This document shows positions 1 through 9,442 of a DNA stretch of 64,000 bases, one piece after another (the first letter of the stretch is position 1; every line of letters starts with the position of its first letter). The notes under the pieces are model-generated. The model saw only the letters and a program-made list of their open reading frames with translations, was not told where the DNA came from and ran no database searches. Made by a program: the position numbers and the translations under genes. Source of the stretch: Camellia lanceoleosa (lineage: Eukaryota; Streptophyta; Magnoliopsida; Ericales; Theaceae); contig CM045761.1 in assembly GCA_025200525.1 (NCBI GenBank), positions 140,494,223 through 140,558,222 on the forward strand. Direction: 5' to 3'.

Positions 1-282
1 CAAAAAGCATTCCTTGAAGGGTCCGGTGACGAAGAAGATGATGAAGATGATGACGATGATGATGATGATGAGGGGGAGCCATCTCTGACCCCGGTTACCA
101 CCGATCAACAAAGCAATCAGGCAGCTCGGTTGGAGCCAACAGTGGATTTATCTAACGAAATACCAACTAACTCTATCCTGCCAGTTGATACCACGGTCCA
201 AACCGGGCTCCTTCCTCAAACCGGTCTCCAAGCAGCTGCTGAAGCGGAGCTTGATGCCGGACTCGATGCGCTCCTTGGATGA
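1..282 (+). CDS. Acidic antisense ORF of the gypsy element (3' part only)
   Basis: An open plus-strand frame enters from the left edge with no start in the window and ends at TGA 280-282 (93 residues). It begins with a run of Asp/Glu residues (about residues 11-26), followed by a low-complexity Thr/Gln/Leu-rich tail ending in LDALLG. It runs opposite to the gag-pol genes and lies beyond the 3' tandem repeats, which is where Tat-lineage elements carry additional antisense ORFs. No enzymatic motif is visible, and the function of such ORFs is not established. The GAT/GAA-rich stretch could be a simple repeat that happens to stay open, so coding status is moderate. Confidence 0.5.
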   Translation, partial: QKAFLEGSGDEEDDEDDDDDDDDEGEPSLTPVTTDQQSNQAARLEPTVDLSNEIPTNSILPVDTTVQTGLLPQTGLQAAAEAELDAGLDALLG

Positions 283-455
283 CTCTCTTTTTTTTTTTTT
301 TGATGCCTGTAACCGGGCTATGACCCCTCAGTTGTACTTCCTTTTGTTTTTAATGAAAAATTTTGAACTTTCATTCCGGTTCTGTGCTTGCATGCTCGCT
401 TTCTATGCACTTATTTACACAACTGTAATCTCGGTTAACTATACAACTCACTAGC

Positions 456-845
456 CAACCACTCTTTAGCCGATGTAACTTACTTCGGCTGAAGAGTACA
501 AAGAGTTGGTTTAATCCAGCCAACCACTCTTCAGCCGATATAACTTACTTCGGCTGAAGAGTACAAAGAGTTAGTTTAATCCAGCCAACCACTCTTTAGC
601 CGATGTAACTTACTTCGGCCGAAGAGTTCAAAGAGTTGGTTTAATCCAGCCAACCACTCTTCAGCCGATATAACTTACTTCGGCTGAAGAGTATAAAGGG
701 TTGGTTTAATCCAGCCAACCACTCTTTAGCCGATGTAACTTACTTCGGCTGAAGAGTTCAAAGAGTTGGTTTAATCCAGCCAACCACTCTTCAGCCGATA
801 TAACTTACTTCGGCTGAAGAGTATAAAGGGTTGGTTTAATCCGGC
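456..845. repeat. 65-bp tandem repeat, six units, hairpin-forming
   Basis: The motif CCAACCACTCTT recurs every 65 bp (CAACC at 456, 521, 586, 651, 716, 781 and again at 846). Two unit subtypes alternate (TTTAGCCGATGTAAC and TTCAGCCGATATAAC), giving a 130-bp higher-order period. The second subtype contains the perfect 13-bp inverted repeat ACTCTTCAGCCGA / TCGGCTGAAGAGT around an 11-base loop. The array lies between pol and the expected 3' LTR of the gypsy element. Confidence 0.95.
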
Positions 846-1004
846 CAACCTTTATGTAGCCATTCCCATACTTTGGCTAAGTGTTGGTTTAATCCAGCCA
901 ACCTCTAGGTAGCCATTCCCATACTTTGGCTAAGTGTTGGTCTAATCCAGCCAACCTCTAGGTAGCCATTCCCATACTTTGGCTAAGTGTTGGTTTAATC
1001 CAGC
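846..1004. repeat. 53-bp tandem repeat, three units
   Basis: CAACC recurs at 846, 899, 952 and 1005, giving three units of 53 bp. Each contains GTAGCCATTCCCATACTTTG and shares the linker TTGGTTTAATCCAGCCAA with the adjoining 65-bp array, so the two arrays have a common boundary module and different cores. A further relic reading GGTTATTCCGACCAA follows near 1024. Confidence 0.93.
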
Positions 1005-1223
1005 CAACTTAGAATAGAATGTTTGGTTATTCCGACCAAACGTCCTGCAGCCTGGATCCTGATCCTGGGCCTAGGAGGGTTAATAGTTGGTTATTCCGGC
1101 CAACTACGTTTACAATGCTACTAACTTGCTAAAACTACTTTCTATGGAAAACAAATATATTGAAAAGAATCGACTTGTTTTATTGAGAAAGTAGAAAATT
1201 ACACATGCTCAAAAAGAAAAAAG

Positions 1224-1982
1224 CTAAAAGTAAAATATCTTGAGATTGGCAGTATTCCATGGCCTAGGAATTGCCTTGCCGTCCTTATCTTCCAAGTGGT
1301 ATGCCCCTTTGCCCGCTAGTCCGACCACTTTGTAAGGACCTTCCCAGTTGGGCCCTAACTTGCCATCTCCTGGGACCAATGTGTTGCCCATAACTTTGCG
1401 AAGTACCCAATCGCCGATCTTGAACTGTCTTGGATGTACACTCTTGTTGTATTTCCTGGACAATTCTTGCTGGTAGGAAGCGATGTGAACTAATGCCTTT
1501 TCTCTTCTTTCTTCCGCGAGGTCAAGTTCTAATGCAATTGCTTCGGCGTTTAAGTCTGGATCAAAGTTTTCGCTCCGAATTGTAGGAAGGCCAACTTCTA
1601 AGGGGATGACCGCTTCCATGCCATATGCTAAGGAGAATGGTGTTTCTCCTGTCGAACGTCGAGGTGTGGTGCGGTAAGCCCATAAAACATGTGGGAGCTC
1701 TTCTGCCCACTTGCCTTTGGCCTTCTCCAGCCTTTTCTTTAGTCCATCCAGGACTACCTTTTTTGAGGCTTCTGCTTGTCCATTTGCTTGGGGATATGCT
1801 GGTGTGGAGTTGTAGAACTCGATCTTATACTCCTCACAAAAGCTTCTGAATATTCTGCCATCAAACTGAGTACCGTTGTCTGAAATCAACGCTTTTGGTA
1901 TGCCAAAGCGAGTAATGATGTTCTGCCAGACAAACTTCTTCACATCTTTTTCCTTGATTGACGCCAAGGCTTCTGCTTCCAC
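1224..1982 (-). pseudogene. Gypsy integrase, catalytic core C-part and C-terminal domain
   Basis: This frame holds the second half of the integrase core. SDNGTQF supplies the second Asp, and QANGQAEASKK supplies the Glu exactly 35 residues later, so the DD-35-E spacing is kept. The C-terminal region follows, with GDWVLRKVMGN and LGPNWEGPYKV typical of Tat integrase tails, and the frame ends in LKIFYF. The first catalytic Asp lies in the upstream frame (1999-3553). The two frames are separated by small indels around 1985-2035, where the usual link through DYFTKWVEAEA is still recognisable across frames. The enzyme would insert the cDNA copy into the host chromosome; this copy cannot make it as one chain. 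Confidence 0.85.
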
Positions 1983-1998
1983 CCACTTTGTGAAGTAG

Positions 1999-3553
1999 TC
2001 ATTGTCGCAAGAAAGAACTTCCTGTTCTGGTCTTTGTTGGGAGTGGTCCCACTATGTCCAAGCCCCACATTGCGAAAGGCCATGGACTAGTGAGAGGTAG
2101 GAGTTCTCTTGCAGGTTGGTGAATTTGATGCGCAAACTTCTGACACTTTTCGCACTTTTTGACATACTTCTCTGAATCCGCTTGCATGTAGGGCCACCAA
2201 TATCCTTGTGAAATAGCTCGGTATGCCAATGATCTTCCTCCTTGATGGCTGCCACAAACCCCTTCGTGTATTTCGAACAAGAATGCTTCTACCTTGCTGG
2301 GGTGGACACATTTTAAGTAAGGTCCTGAGAATGACTTCTTGTATAGTGCTAAGGATGGAGAGAGCCAAAATCGTTGCGACTTGGCTCTTATTCTGTTGGC
2401 TTCTTTCTTATCTTCTGGTAGAGTGCCGTCTTTCAGGAACAGTATGATGGGATCCATCCAAGAAGGACCTAACTCCGCACAACATACCTCTTCAGCTTCT
2501 GGGTCTTCAATACTTGGTCTGGGCAGATAGTCGATCAATAGCGGATGTGGGATGGAGGTATCTGCCATTGAGGCGAAGCCTGCTAGTTCGTCTGCTCTAC
2601 TATTCTCCTCCCTACCAATCTGTTCTATCCTCACCACTTCGAACTTCTTGATCTCGGCTCTGACTAGCTCTTGGTACTTAGCCATTCTGTCGTCTTTTGC
2701 TTCGTAGTCGCCAGAAATTTGATTCACCACCAACTGTGAGTCACTATAGACCATGAGTTCGGTGGCCTTCATGTAGGCCGCTGACTTGAGTCCTGCAAGA
2801 AGCGCCTCGTACTCTGCTTCATTGTTCGATGCTGGGAAGCCGAGGTTGATCGCCTGCTCCACTACTAGGCCGTCTGGAGAGATGAGGACTATGCCAAGTC
2901 CTGCTCCATGTCGATTGGATGCGCCATCCACAAAGAGCTTCCACATCTCCCCAACGAACAACTTCCAACAGGTGGAGGGGTCGGACGATGCCTTGGGGTC
3001 TTCTAGGTTGCTAATGTCTTCTGCAGAGTCCGTAACTGCAGTCTGCCCCTTGTCTTCTGATGGGTCCAAGTCATTAATCGCTAGTGAATTTTGACTTGGT
3101 GTGGTTAGGTTGGCCTCTTCCTTGCCCTCTTTACTCTGGTCTGCTTTGGGCTCTGACTGAGTGGCCTGTACTAGGGGTTGCGCTATTCCGGCGTCAAACT
3201 CCATCCCTAGGTTGGTTGTGTCAGTCAGGTCGATCGGGCAGGCTTGGTGGCTTCCAGGAGTGAATTCTGCGACGAAGTCTGCCAAGGACTGGGCCTTTAC
3301 TGCGGTCCTGGGTTGGAACTTCACATCATATTGTCCCAGCTCCACTGCCCACTTCAAAACTCGCCCAGAAAAGTTGGCCCTCTCAAACAGAGCTTTTAGT
3401 GGAAAAGCTGTGAGGACGACAATGGTATGGGCGTGAAAGTAGTGCGCCAATTTCCTGGAGGCCATCATTAAGGCCAGTGCTAGCTTCTCTAGAGGCAGGT
3501 ATCTTGTTTCGGCTCCTAACAGTGTCTTGCTGACATAGAAGATAGGTAGGTGT
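1999..3553 (-). pseudogene. Gypsy RNase H tail, second RNase H, integrase N-terminal part
   Basis: The open frame begins with the tail of the retroviral-type RNase H ([37 protein letters not shown]). An acidic linker follows, then a second complete RNase H with the four acidic positions visible: [21 protein letters not shown] and RADELA. Next come the integrase zinc-binding region (HEGVCGSH and CEKCQKF) and the first catalytic Asp in [11 protein letters not shown] short phrase, WKLFV, occurs twice just before the second RNase H, suggesting a small duplication. The first RNase H lacks its N-terminal half because of the deletion at about 3553. The frame ends by frameshift near 2000. Confidence 0.87.
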
Positions 3554-5657
3554 TGGATTCCTTCTGCTTGCTTTTGACCACCATATCGTCGATGTAAGCC
3601 TCCATTGTTTTGCCTAACAATGGCTCAAACATCTTGGTGACCATTCTTTGGAATGTCGCCCCTGCGTTCTTCAGGCCAAAGGGCATGACCTTATAACAGT
3701 ATAGTCCTCTTGGAGTGGTGAAGGATGTGACCTCCTGGTCTGGCTCATGCATTGCGATCTGGTGGTAGCCCCTGTATGCGTCGAGGAAGCTTAGCCTGCT
3801 GTGTCCAGCTGTTAAGTCCACCAATTGATCTATCCTTGGAAGGGGGAAGCTATCCTTGGGGCATGCTTTGTTGACAGTTTTATAGTCGACGCAGACGCGC
3901 CACTTGCCATTCTTCTTTGGCACCACGACTGTGTTGGAGATCCACCTGGGGTAGTGCACCTCTCTAATTGCCCCTGCTTCCAACAAGTTTCCCACTTCTT
4001 CCGCCACTATCTCGGCGTGGTGGAGTGCCGATCTGCGGGTGCGCTGAATGACTGGCCTGGCAGATGGGTGGACGTTGAGTTGGTGGCAGATGAAGTTGGG
4101 ATCAATGCCTGGCATGTCGTATGGGGTCCAGGCAAACACTTCAATGTTAGAGGTCAAAAATTCCAAGACCTCCACTCTCTCCGTGCTGGATAACGACGAG
4201 CCAAGCAAGAAGAACTTATCCGGGTTCTTCTCGTCTATTTTGACCTCCACTAAGTCCTCCACTGCTTTCTGACTAGCCGCTTTGCCAACATCCGCGAATA
4301 GTTCATTACTTTCTGGTTCTTCCACCGAATGAACATATCCTTTGGCAGCGCGGCAGCCATTCACTGTCACAAAGCACTGCTTCGACATGACCTGATCTCC
4401 ATACACTTCTTCTATTACTCCAGTGTCGTTGGGAAATCGCATCACTTGATGGTAGGAGGATGCTACTGAGCGCATGGCGTGCAGCCATGTTCTGCCCAAA
4501 ATGATGTTGTAGGTGGAGGGAACCTTTAACACCCAGAACTCCACTTGCTTTGTCACACTCCCTGCTCTGACTGGGAGGATGATTTTGCCGACTGGCCACT
4601 CTGGCATGGAGTTGAATCCAATGAGGGGAGATACTGCTGGGGCCAAGTCTTTATCCTGCAGCTTGAGTTGCTTGAAGGTTTCGTAGTACATTATTTCGCA
4701 CGAACTACCTTGGTCGATCAAAATCCGCTTGACGTCATAGCCCTTGACTCGGAGAGTGACGACCAAGGCATCATTGTGTGGGCAATATATTCTGTCCAAG
4801 TCTTTGTCCGAAAAAGACATAACATTTGTAGCTTCTGTCCTCCCCTTTTTGCCGACTGGTTGGGCACTTAGCACTTCTCTTAAGTGCTCTGCTTTTTTGA
4901 TTGAACCTCTGAGCTCGCATACGCGCTCTGGTTCAAAGACTCCATGGATTACGTTGATGACGCCTTGTGGCGGGGCGTCAATCGGCATTCCGTTAGGTTT
5001 GTTGTGATCCTGAGGGGCTGGCTGCGCCCCTCCCTCTATGTATTTATCCAGGTGGCCCACCACCACCAACTCTTCCAGATGTTGTCTCAATGGCGTGCAG
5101 TTCTCAGTTCGGTGCCCCTTTTCCTTGTGGAAGGTGCACCTGGATCTGTCATCATAGTCCTTCTGTGCCTCGCCTAGCTTGGCAGGCCACTTGACGAAAG
5201 GTTCGTCTCGAATCTCGCTAAGTATACGGTAGATTGGTTTTTTGAACACCGTGGTTATGGCGGTGCGGACTCTCAACCATCTCTTGTCTTGGTCCTCAGC
5301 ATTGTCTCGCTTGTTTCGTCCGTTTCGGTTTTGGCGATCTACCGTATTGACCTTTGCCGAGGTCTTCTTCTCTGGTGTTGCGGTCGCGCCAGTTTTTGCC
5401 TTGGCACGAGCGCCATCCTCTTCCACCCTGATGTGCTGATGCACTCTCTCCATCAGGGCCTCCATGGTGAGTGGTGGAGTCATGGTGATAGAGTCCCTCA
5501 GTCTGTTCCCGACTGGAAGGCCTCTTTTGTACTGCGCAATGGCGAGGTTAGTTGGGCAGTCCCCAATCTGGTTGAATGTTTCCCAGTAGCGACTGTTGTA
5601 TGACCTCAGGGTCTCCTTGTCGCCCATGTCGATGGAGAGCAACTGGTCGATCTCCAC
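3516..5657 (-). pseudogene. Gypsy gag C-part, protease and reverse transcriptase
   Basis: The 713-residue frame starts inside the Retrotrans_gag domain (ETLRSYNSRYWETF). It passes a zinc-finger-like CTFHKEKGHRTENC (about 174-187), then the aspartic protease with LIDQGSS (about 314), where a small residue or Gly normally sits in place of Gln. The reverse transcriptase follows: WRVCVDYKTVNKACPKD, FLDAYRGYHQI, MPFGLKNAGATFQRM and the catalytic YIDDMVV (about 690). Right after YIDD the frame runs out in [12 protein letters not shown]. In the next frame the sequence is already the end of the first RNase H, so the RT thumb/connection and half of the RNase H are missing. RT copies the RNA genome and the protease cuts the polyprotein. 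Confidence 0.88.
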
Positions 5658-6700
5658 CGGAGTTTTTGTGTTTGTTCTGAACCGAGTTACAAACGCCTCT
5701 AATTGTGCGCCCAGAGGCTATCTTGCCGCCTCGAAGCTTCTCAAACCAAGTCAAGCCTAGGTCGCCGAGGCTCGAAGGAATAAGAGACATTAACGCCTCA
5801 TTCCGCGGTGTCTGACCATAACTGGCGAAAGTGGCGAAAGTGGTGTAAGGGTCTGCTTTCCTTCAGACGTCGTGAATTTGGGTTGTAGGAAGCTCGACGG
5901 AAGGGCGCGTTCTCGATCTTCGGGAGACGAACGGTGAGGTCTGCAGCCTCGCCAATGCCTCATCCGCTGGTTCGTATGCCAAGTGCGGCCTTGGCATTCC
6001 AACCTCGACGCTTCCATGCGTCCGAGGAGCCAATCGCTGCAAGGCAGGAACCCTGTGGGGATCGCACGCCCTGGCGTCCTCTCTCCACCGTGCCTTTTCT
6101 TCCAACATGGACCTTAAGTCGGACGTCCTAGGTAATTCTGTCTGTCTGGACCTCGTATGATGTGTATGTGAGGGCCAATAGGTACTCCCCTCAGTGTACG
6201 ACCTCTCAGGCCTCGTCCTCTCAGACCTAGAGTGACGAGTCCTGGAAGATACGGACCGCGTGTCGCCTGTCCTGAGGCTTCTGTCCTCTGGTTGAGAGGG
6301 TGTAGAATTCCTACTGCGACCTCCGAGGCGGCGGCGTCTTCTTGTTGCGCCTCTCCTGCCGCCACTTCTTTTCCTTTCATCTGGCGCTTGGTGACTCCAT
6401 GTCCGCCATCTTACGGATCAATTCGTCTTGCTCTCGACACGATCCTCCGAATTTGAGGATCAACTCGCGCCTTTGTCTTTACGGGCTTTGCGGCGAGAGG
6501 GATGAGGATCTGCTATTCCTCCTTCGTCCCTCGCATCCTCCCCGGCATTTCTGCCTTTGTGGTTCCAGGTTCGCCATGGGAGGGACCAAAGGTAGGCCTT
6601 CACGCCTTGCACCTCCTTCTGGAGTTTGTCCGTCAATGGCGGACTGAGGCAGTTCTTCGTTGTTCGCCATTGATGTTCGAGAAAAAGCTTGATCAAGAGG
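5658..6700 (-). pseudogene. Gypsy gag N-terminal region, multiply frameshifted
   Basis: Several short minus-strand frames together cover the expected gag N-terminal region. A probable start MANNEELPQSA lies downstream of the PBS near 6670; pieces at 6460-6696 and 6114-6380 follow in different frames, and 5548-5790 carries FEKLRGGKIASG, the central part of a Retrotrans_gag domain. At least three frame changes are needed to join them. Gag forms the virus-like particle. Whether all frame changes are real or partly consensus errors cannot be told from one copy. Confidence 0.65.
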
Positions 6701-6717
6701 TTGTTCTTGTCTGTTAT

Positions 6718-6735
6718 GTCCCACAGACGGCGCCA
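6718..6735 (-). other. Primer-binding site (tRNA-Asp type) of the gypsy element
   Basis: On the minus strand TGGCGCCGTCTGTGGGAC starts two bases after the LTR end (...CGTACA AT). TGGCGCCGT is complementary to the 3' end of plant tRNA-Asp (ACGGCGCCA), and TGGCGCCGTCTGTGGGA is common just inside Tat-type LTRs. It primes minus-strand cDNA synthesis and fixes the inner LTR edge. Confidence 0.8.
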
Positions 6736-6737
6736 AT

Positions 6738-7101
6738 TGTACGGGAAAGAAATTCACCTTCTCGTATAATCCTGTTGATCAAGTCTGCGTTCCTCTATAC
6801 GTCGTCGTTCCACCACCTGAAAACACAAACGTGAGCTGGCCGGCGGGGGTGTGCCGGAAACCTCTCCGATGCCTAAGTCAGTAAGCCAGACAGGAAGGCA
6901 AAAGCTCTGTGTATTCAAGAAGCAAAATTGTATTACCCCTCCAAAGGTGATATTGGTGAGCTTTATATAGGTTTCGCGTGACACAGTCCTGGTAGGACTC
7001 TAACTTCTCCATGCGAAGAGTCCTCCTAGGACTCCCATTCCTCCATGCGTAGAGTCCTTCTAGAATTCATATTCTTGGAAGATAATGCTTATCCTCCAAC
7101 A
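6738..7101 (-). repeat. 5' LTR of the gypsy element (outer edge tentative)
   Basis: The inner edge is TGTACGGG on the plus strand (LTR end ...CCCGTACA on the minus strand), next to the PBS. The outer edge is placed at ...CCTCCAACA (7101), so the LTR would start TGTTGGAGG on the minus strand and be 364 bp long. A TATA box reads TATATAAAG on the minus strand at 6962-6970. Without the partner LTR the outer edge cannot be proved; related AT- and CGG-rich sequence continues to about 7600 and might still belong to U3. Confidence 0.55.
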
Positions 7102-7640
7102 CCCTCCCTCACTACTTAAACCAAGTGAGATGGTTCTTCTTATGACCGGACTACTTCAGGACCGAAGTAACATCTCCAGATCAGACACTTACTATTCCCT
7201 CCTACCTCGGTTTTCCATGCCTAAACCGAGCTAACCATAGGAGTCTCTTACCTCGGTTTTACATGTTTGGACCGAGCTAACCGTAAGAGAGTTGAGCCGA
7301 ACTATCTTCAAACCAAAGTCCCCTCATGGACTTGGTACACCTCGGTTATCATGTGTCTTAACCGAACTACCAACATCATACTTCCAAGCCGGAGTAAAAA
7401 GTAAACCTCACGCGGCCGGACTAACATTCAACCGGTCTAACATAGAAGCTATATCTCCAAACCGGAGTAACTCCCACAGGGCCATTCGCTCGGCCTCTTT
7501 TACCTCGGCCCAAGACCCAGCTCGGCCCAATTTTGCGTATAAATTGCCCTCTCAGGCGACTTCGATAAGGTGTGCAATTGGTCCAAGGCATAGTAAGGCC
7601 CAACGCTTGTGTCTTGAGGGTTTTTTTATTGTTGCTTTAA
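7102..7640. other. Non-coding repeat relic next to the gypsy LTR
   Basis: There is no gene here. The stretch holds imperfect repeats built on ACCTCGGTTTT...ACCGAGCTAACC (near 7204-7235 and 7252-7283) and CCGGAGTAA-type motifs, in the same style as the 3' non-coding zone of the gypsy element at 420-1080. It may be U3 sequence or the 3' zone of a second, deleted copy. Confidence 0.45.
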
Positions 7641-8807
7641 TTGATTTTGTTTAAAATATGACCATTGATTTAATATGGTGTAGCTACAGAAGATAACTCT
7701 AATCACACATGTCAATACATTGGGCATTCAACCCCAAATCAATGGTAGAAGAAAAATTAGTCCTAATTTGTAATCTCCAAAGAACACTTTGCTGCTGCAT
7801 GCTTTCATTATCCAGTCCAGCAGCTCCAAAAATTCTTCTTCATGTTGTCTTCTTCTTCTTCTCTTCTACTCTACGTCTCTGTCGCATTCTCTTCTCTTCT
7901 TCTTGTCTAAGTTGTTGTCTTCACTACATCTTCTCTCTATGTTGCTATTTTTTCTTCACATGGCTATGATTTTGCCTTCTTCTTCTTCCATCTTCTTATG
8001 CTTATTCTCCTTTCTTCTCTTCTTCTTTTTTTTTTCTTTTTTTTTTCCCTCATCATTCTTTAGATTGATCTATTTTCCCCCCCTCTTCTTATTCTACTTC
8101 TCCCCTCTCTTTTTATTCATGTTTCATGTTAAATTTATTGTTCATTTGTTTATGTTAAAATAGTAGTATTTCTTGGTATTTATATTTTTAAATGTTTAAC
8201 ATTTCTTTTTGCTTATGTTGAATTCTAAATTATTTGCTTATATTAAATTATATATTTTTTATGTACAAGGTGCATCTCATTTTAGTGAAGTAAGTGCCTC
8301 GCGCCATGCCTTGCACCTTGAGCCTAGGTCTAGGAGACCTTGATGCCTTAGTATGCCTATTGCCTTTAATAACACTAGCATAAAATATTTCCATCCAAAC
8401 AAATGAAGTGTTTGTTGAAATTTTGTGATTTCACCTTTGGTTGAGTTTTCAAATTTATTTTTTATTTAAAAAAGAAAATTATTTTGAATAAAAATAAACA
8501 CGGAAAAAAATATTAAAATTTTGTTAATTTATTTTTGCTTCCAAAACAGAGAACTATTTTAAAATATGTTTCTTTTTCCCATCCAAATAATATTGTTGAG
8601 TTTATCTTCAAGTCTTCATCAATTCCATACAACTGTTTATTCAATTTGTTCACAAACGAGGAGATAAAAAACAAGAAAGACTTTTCACGACTTAAAGAGA
8701 AATGTTGATAGACCAGAATTTTTATACAATTTCCCCCCTACAATTATGTGACAGTTACATATTTATAAACTATGATCAAAACATTAGCTTTGTGTCTTTA
8801 ATTAATC
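7641..8807. other. Intergenic, pyrimidine-rich then AT-rich
   Basis: 7840-8115 is a plus-strand pyrimidine-rich tract (TCTTCTT-type) that opens spurious ORFs. The rest is AT-rich. A short GC-richer piece at 8280-8370 (GTGCCTCGCGCCATGCC) looks like dispersed repeat debris. No gene is supported. Confidence 0.6.
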
Positions 8808-9442
8808 ACACTAGTCATTTTGTATAATAAGTCTCTATCATTTTTCTATTTTTATAACGACTTGTCTAAATTGATACTCTAAACAGTTTTGTACTTTTAG
8901 GTCATGTTTGATTCACAAGATTAATAGTGAAATATTAATAATCCTATTAAATTAGTATAGTATTCACTATCCAATTGGATCAATATCCATTGGATTAATA
9001 ATCCCACCCCTACCCTATTACTAATAATCCTACAAATTTGTTGGATTAATTATCCATTGAATTAATAATCCTAAACCAAAATGTTAAAACAAACATAGGA
9101 TAATTGGGCCCACGGATTAATAATCCCAATCCCATGCTCTAATCCACCCAATCAAACATGCCCTTAAATAATTACACTAGTCATTTTGTATAATAATTCT
9201 CTACCATTTTTGTCTATTTTTATAACTTGTCTAAATTGATAATCTAAACACGTTTTTAAATAATTACACTAGTCATTTGTATAATAATTCTCTACCATTT
9301 TTCTATTTTTATAACGACTTGTCAAAATTGACTCCAAACAGCTTTGTGTATTTAAATAATTACACTAGTCATTTTGTATAATAATTATCTACCATTTTTC
9401 TATTTTTTTATAGCGACTTGTCTAAATTGACACTCTGAACAG
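8808..9442. repeat. About 95-bp tandem repeat, four units, split by a MITE
   Basis: The block ACACTAGTCATTTTGTATAA, a CTATCATTTTTCTATTTTTATAA-like core and TTGTCTAAATTGA recurs at about 8808, 9174, 9267 and 9361, spaced roughly 95 bp once the inserted MITE (8900-9163) is removed. Units differ by small indels and substitutions. No gene is present. Confidence 0.85.
8900..9163. mobile_element. MITE, PIF/Harbinger (Tourist)-type, TSD TTA
   Basis: This 264-bp element has terminal inverted repeats GGTCATGTTTGATT (left) and GGGCATGTTTGATT (right end, reverse complement), differing at one base in 14. It is flanked by TTA at 8897-8899 and 9164-9166. Neighbouring tandem units give the empty site (TTTTTAAATAATTACACTAG), so the ends are exact. 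It has no coding capacity; the interior is rich in TTAATAAT palindromes. TTA duplication and TIR style point to the Harbinger superfamily. Confidence 0.9.

Larger units (their letters stand above)
1..7101 (-). mobile_element. Ty3/gypsy LTR retrotransposon, Tat-like, 3' end off-window
   Basis: Reading right to left, the element has a 5' LTR (6738-7101), a PBS (6718-6735), a broken gag, protease, reverse transcriptase, RNase H, a second RNase H, integrase, a repeat-rich 3' non-coding zone and an antisense ORF at the left edge. The 3' LTR is not in the window. Two RNase H domains, a long 3' zone with tandem repeats and an antisense extra ORF are hallmarks of the Tat lineage of Ty3/gypsy elements; the lineage call is inference from these traits. 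Frameshifts in gag and integrase and a deletion between RT and RNase H make this copy non-autonomous. No target duplication can be read because the left end is missing. Confidence 0.85.

Noticed and set aside
185..454. 89-residue plus-strand ORF
   Set aside because: It overlaps the better antisense ORF in another frame and continues through a poly-T run and non-coding repeat zone; no protein-like features.
456..1004. Regularly spaced repeats resembling a CRISPR array
   Set aside because: The units are contiguous tandem repeats without unique spacers, inside a plant retrotransposon.
1625..6834. Many plus-strand ORFs of 60-122 residues
   Set aside because: They are antisense shadows of the gypsy gag-pol region and show no domain.
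7292..8163. Plus-strand ORFs of 120, 86 and 124 residues
   Set aside because: The first lies in LTR-like repeat sequence; the others are translations of a pyrimidine-rich tract (Ser/Phe/Leu only).
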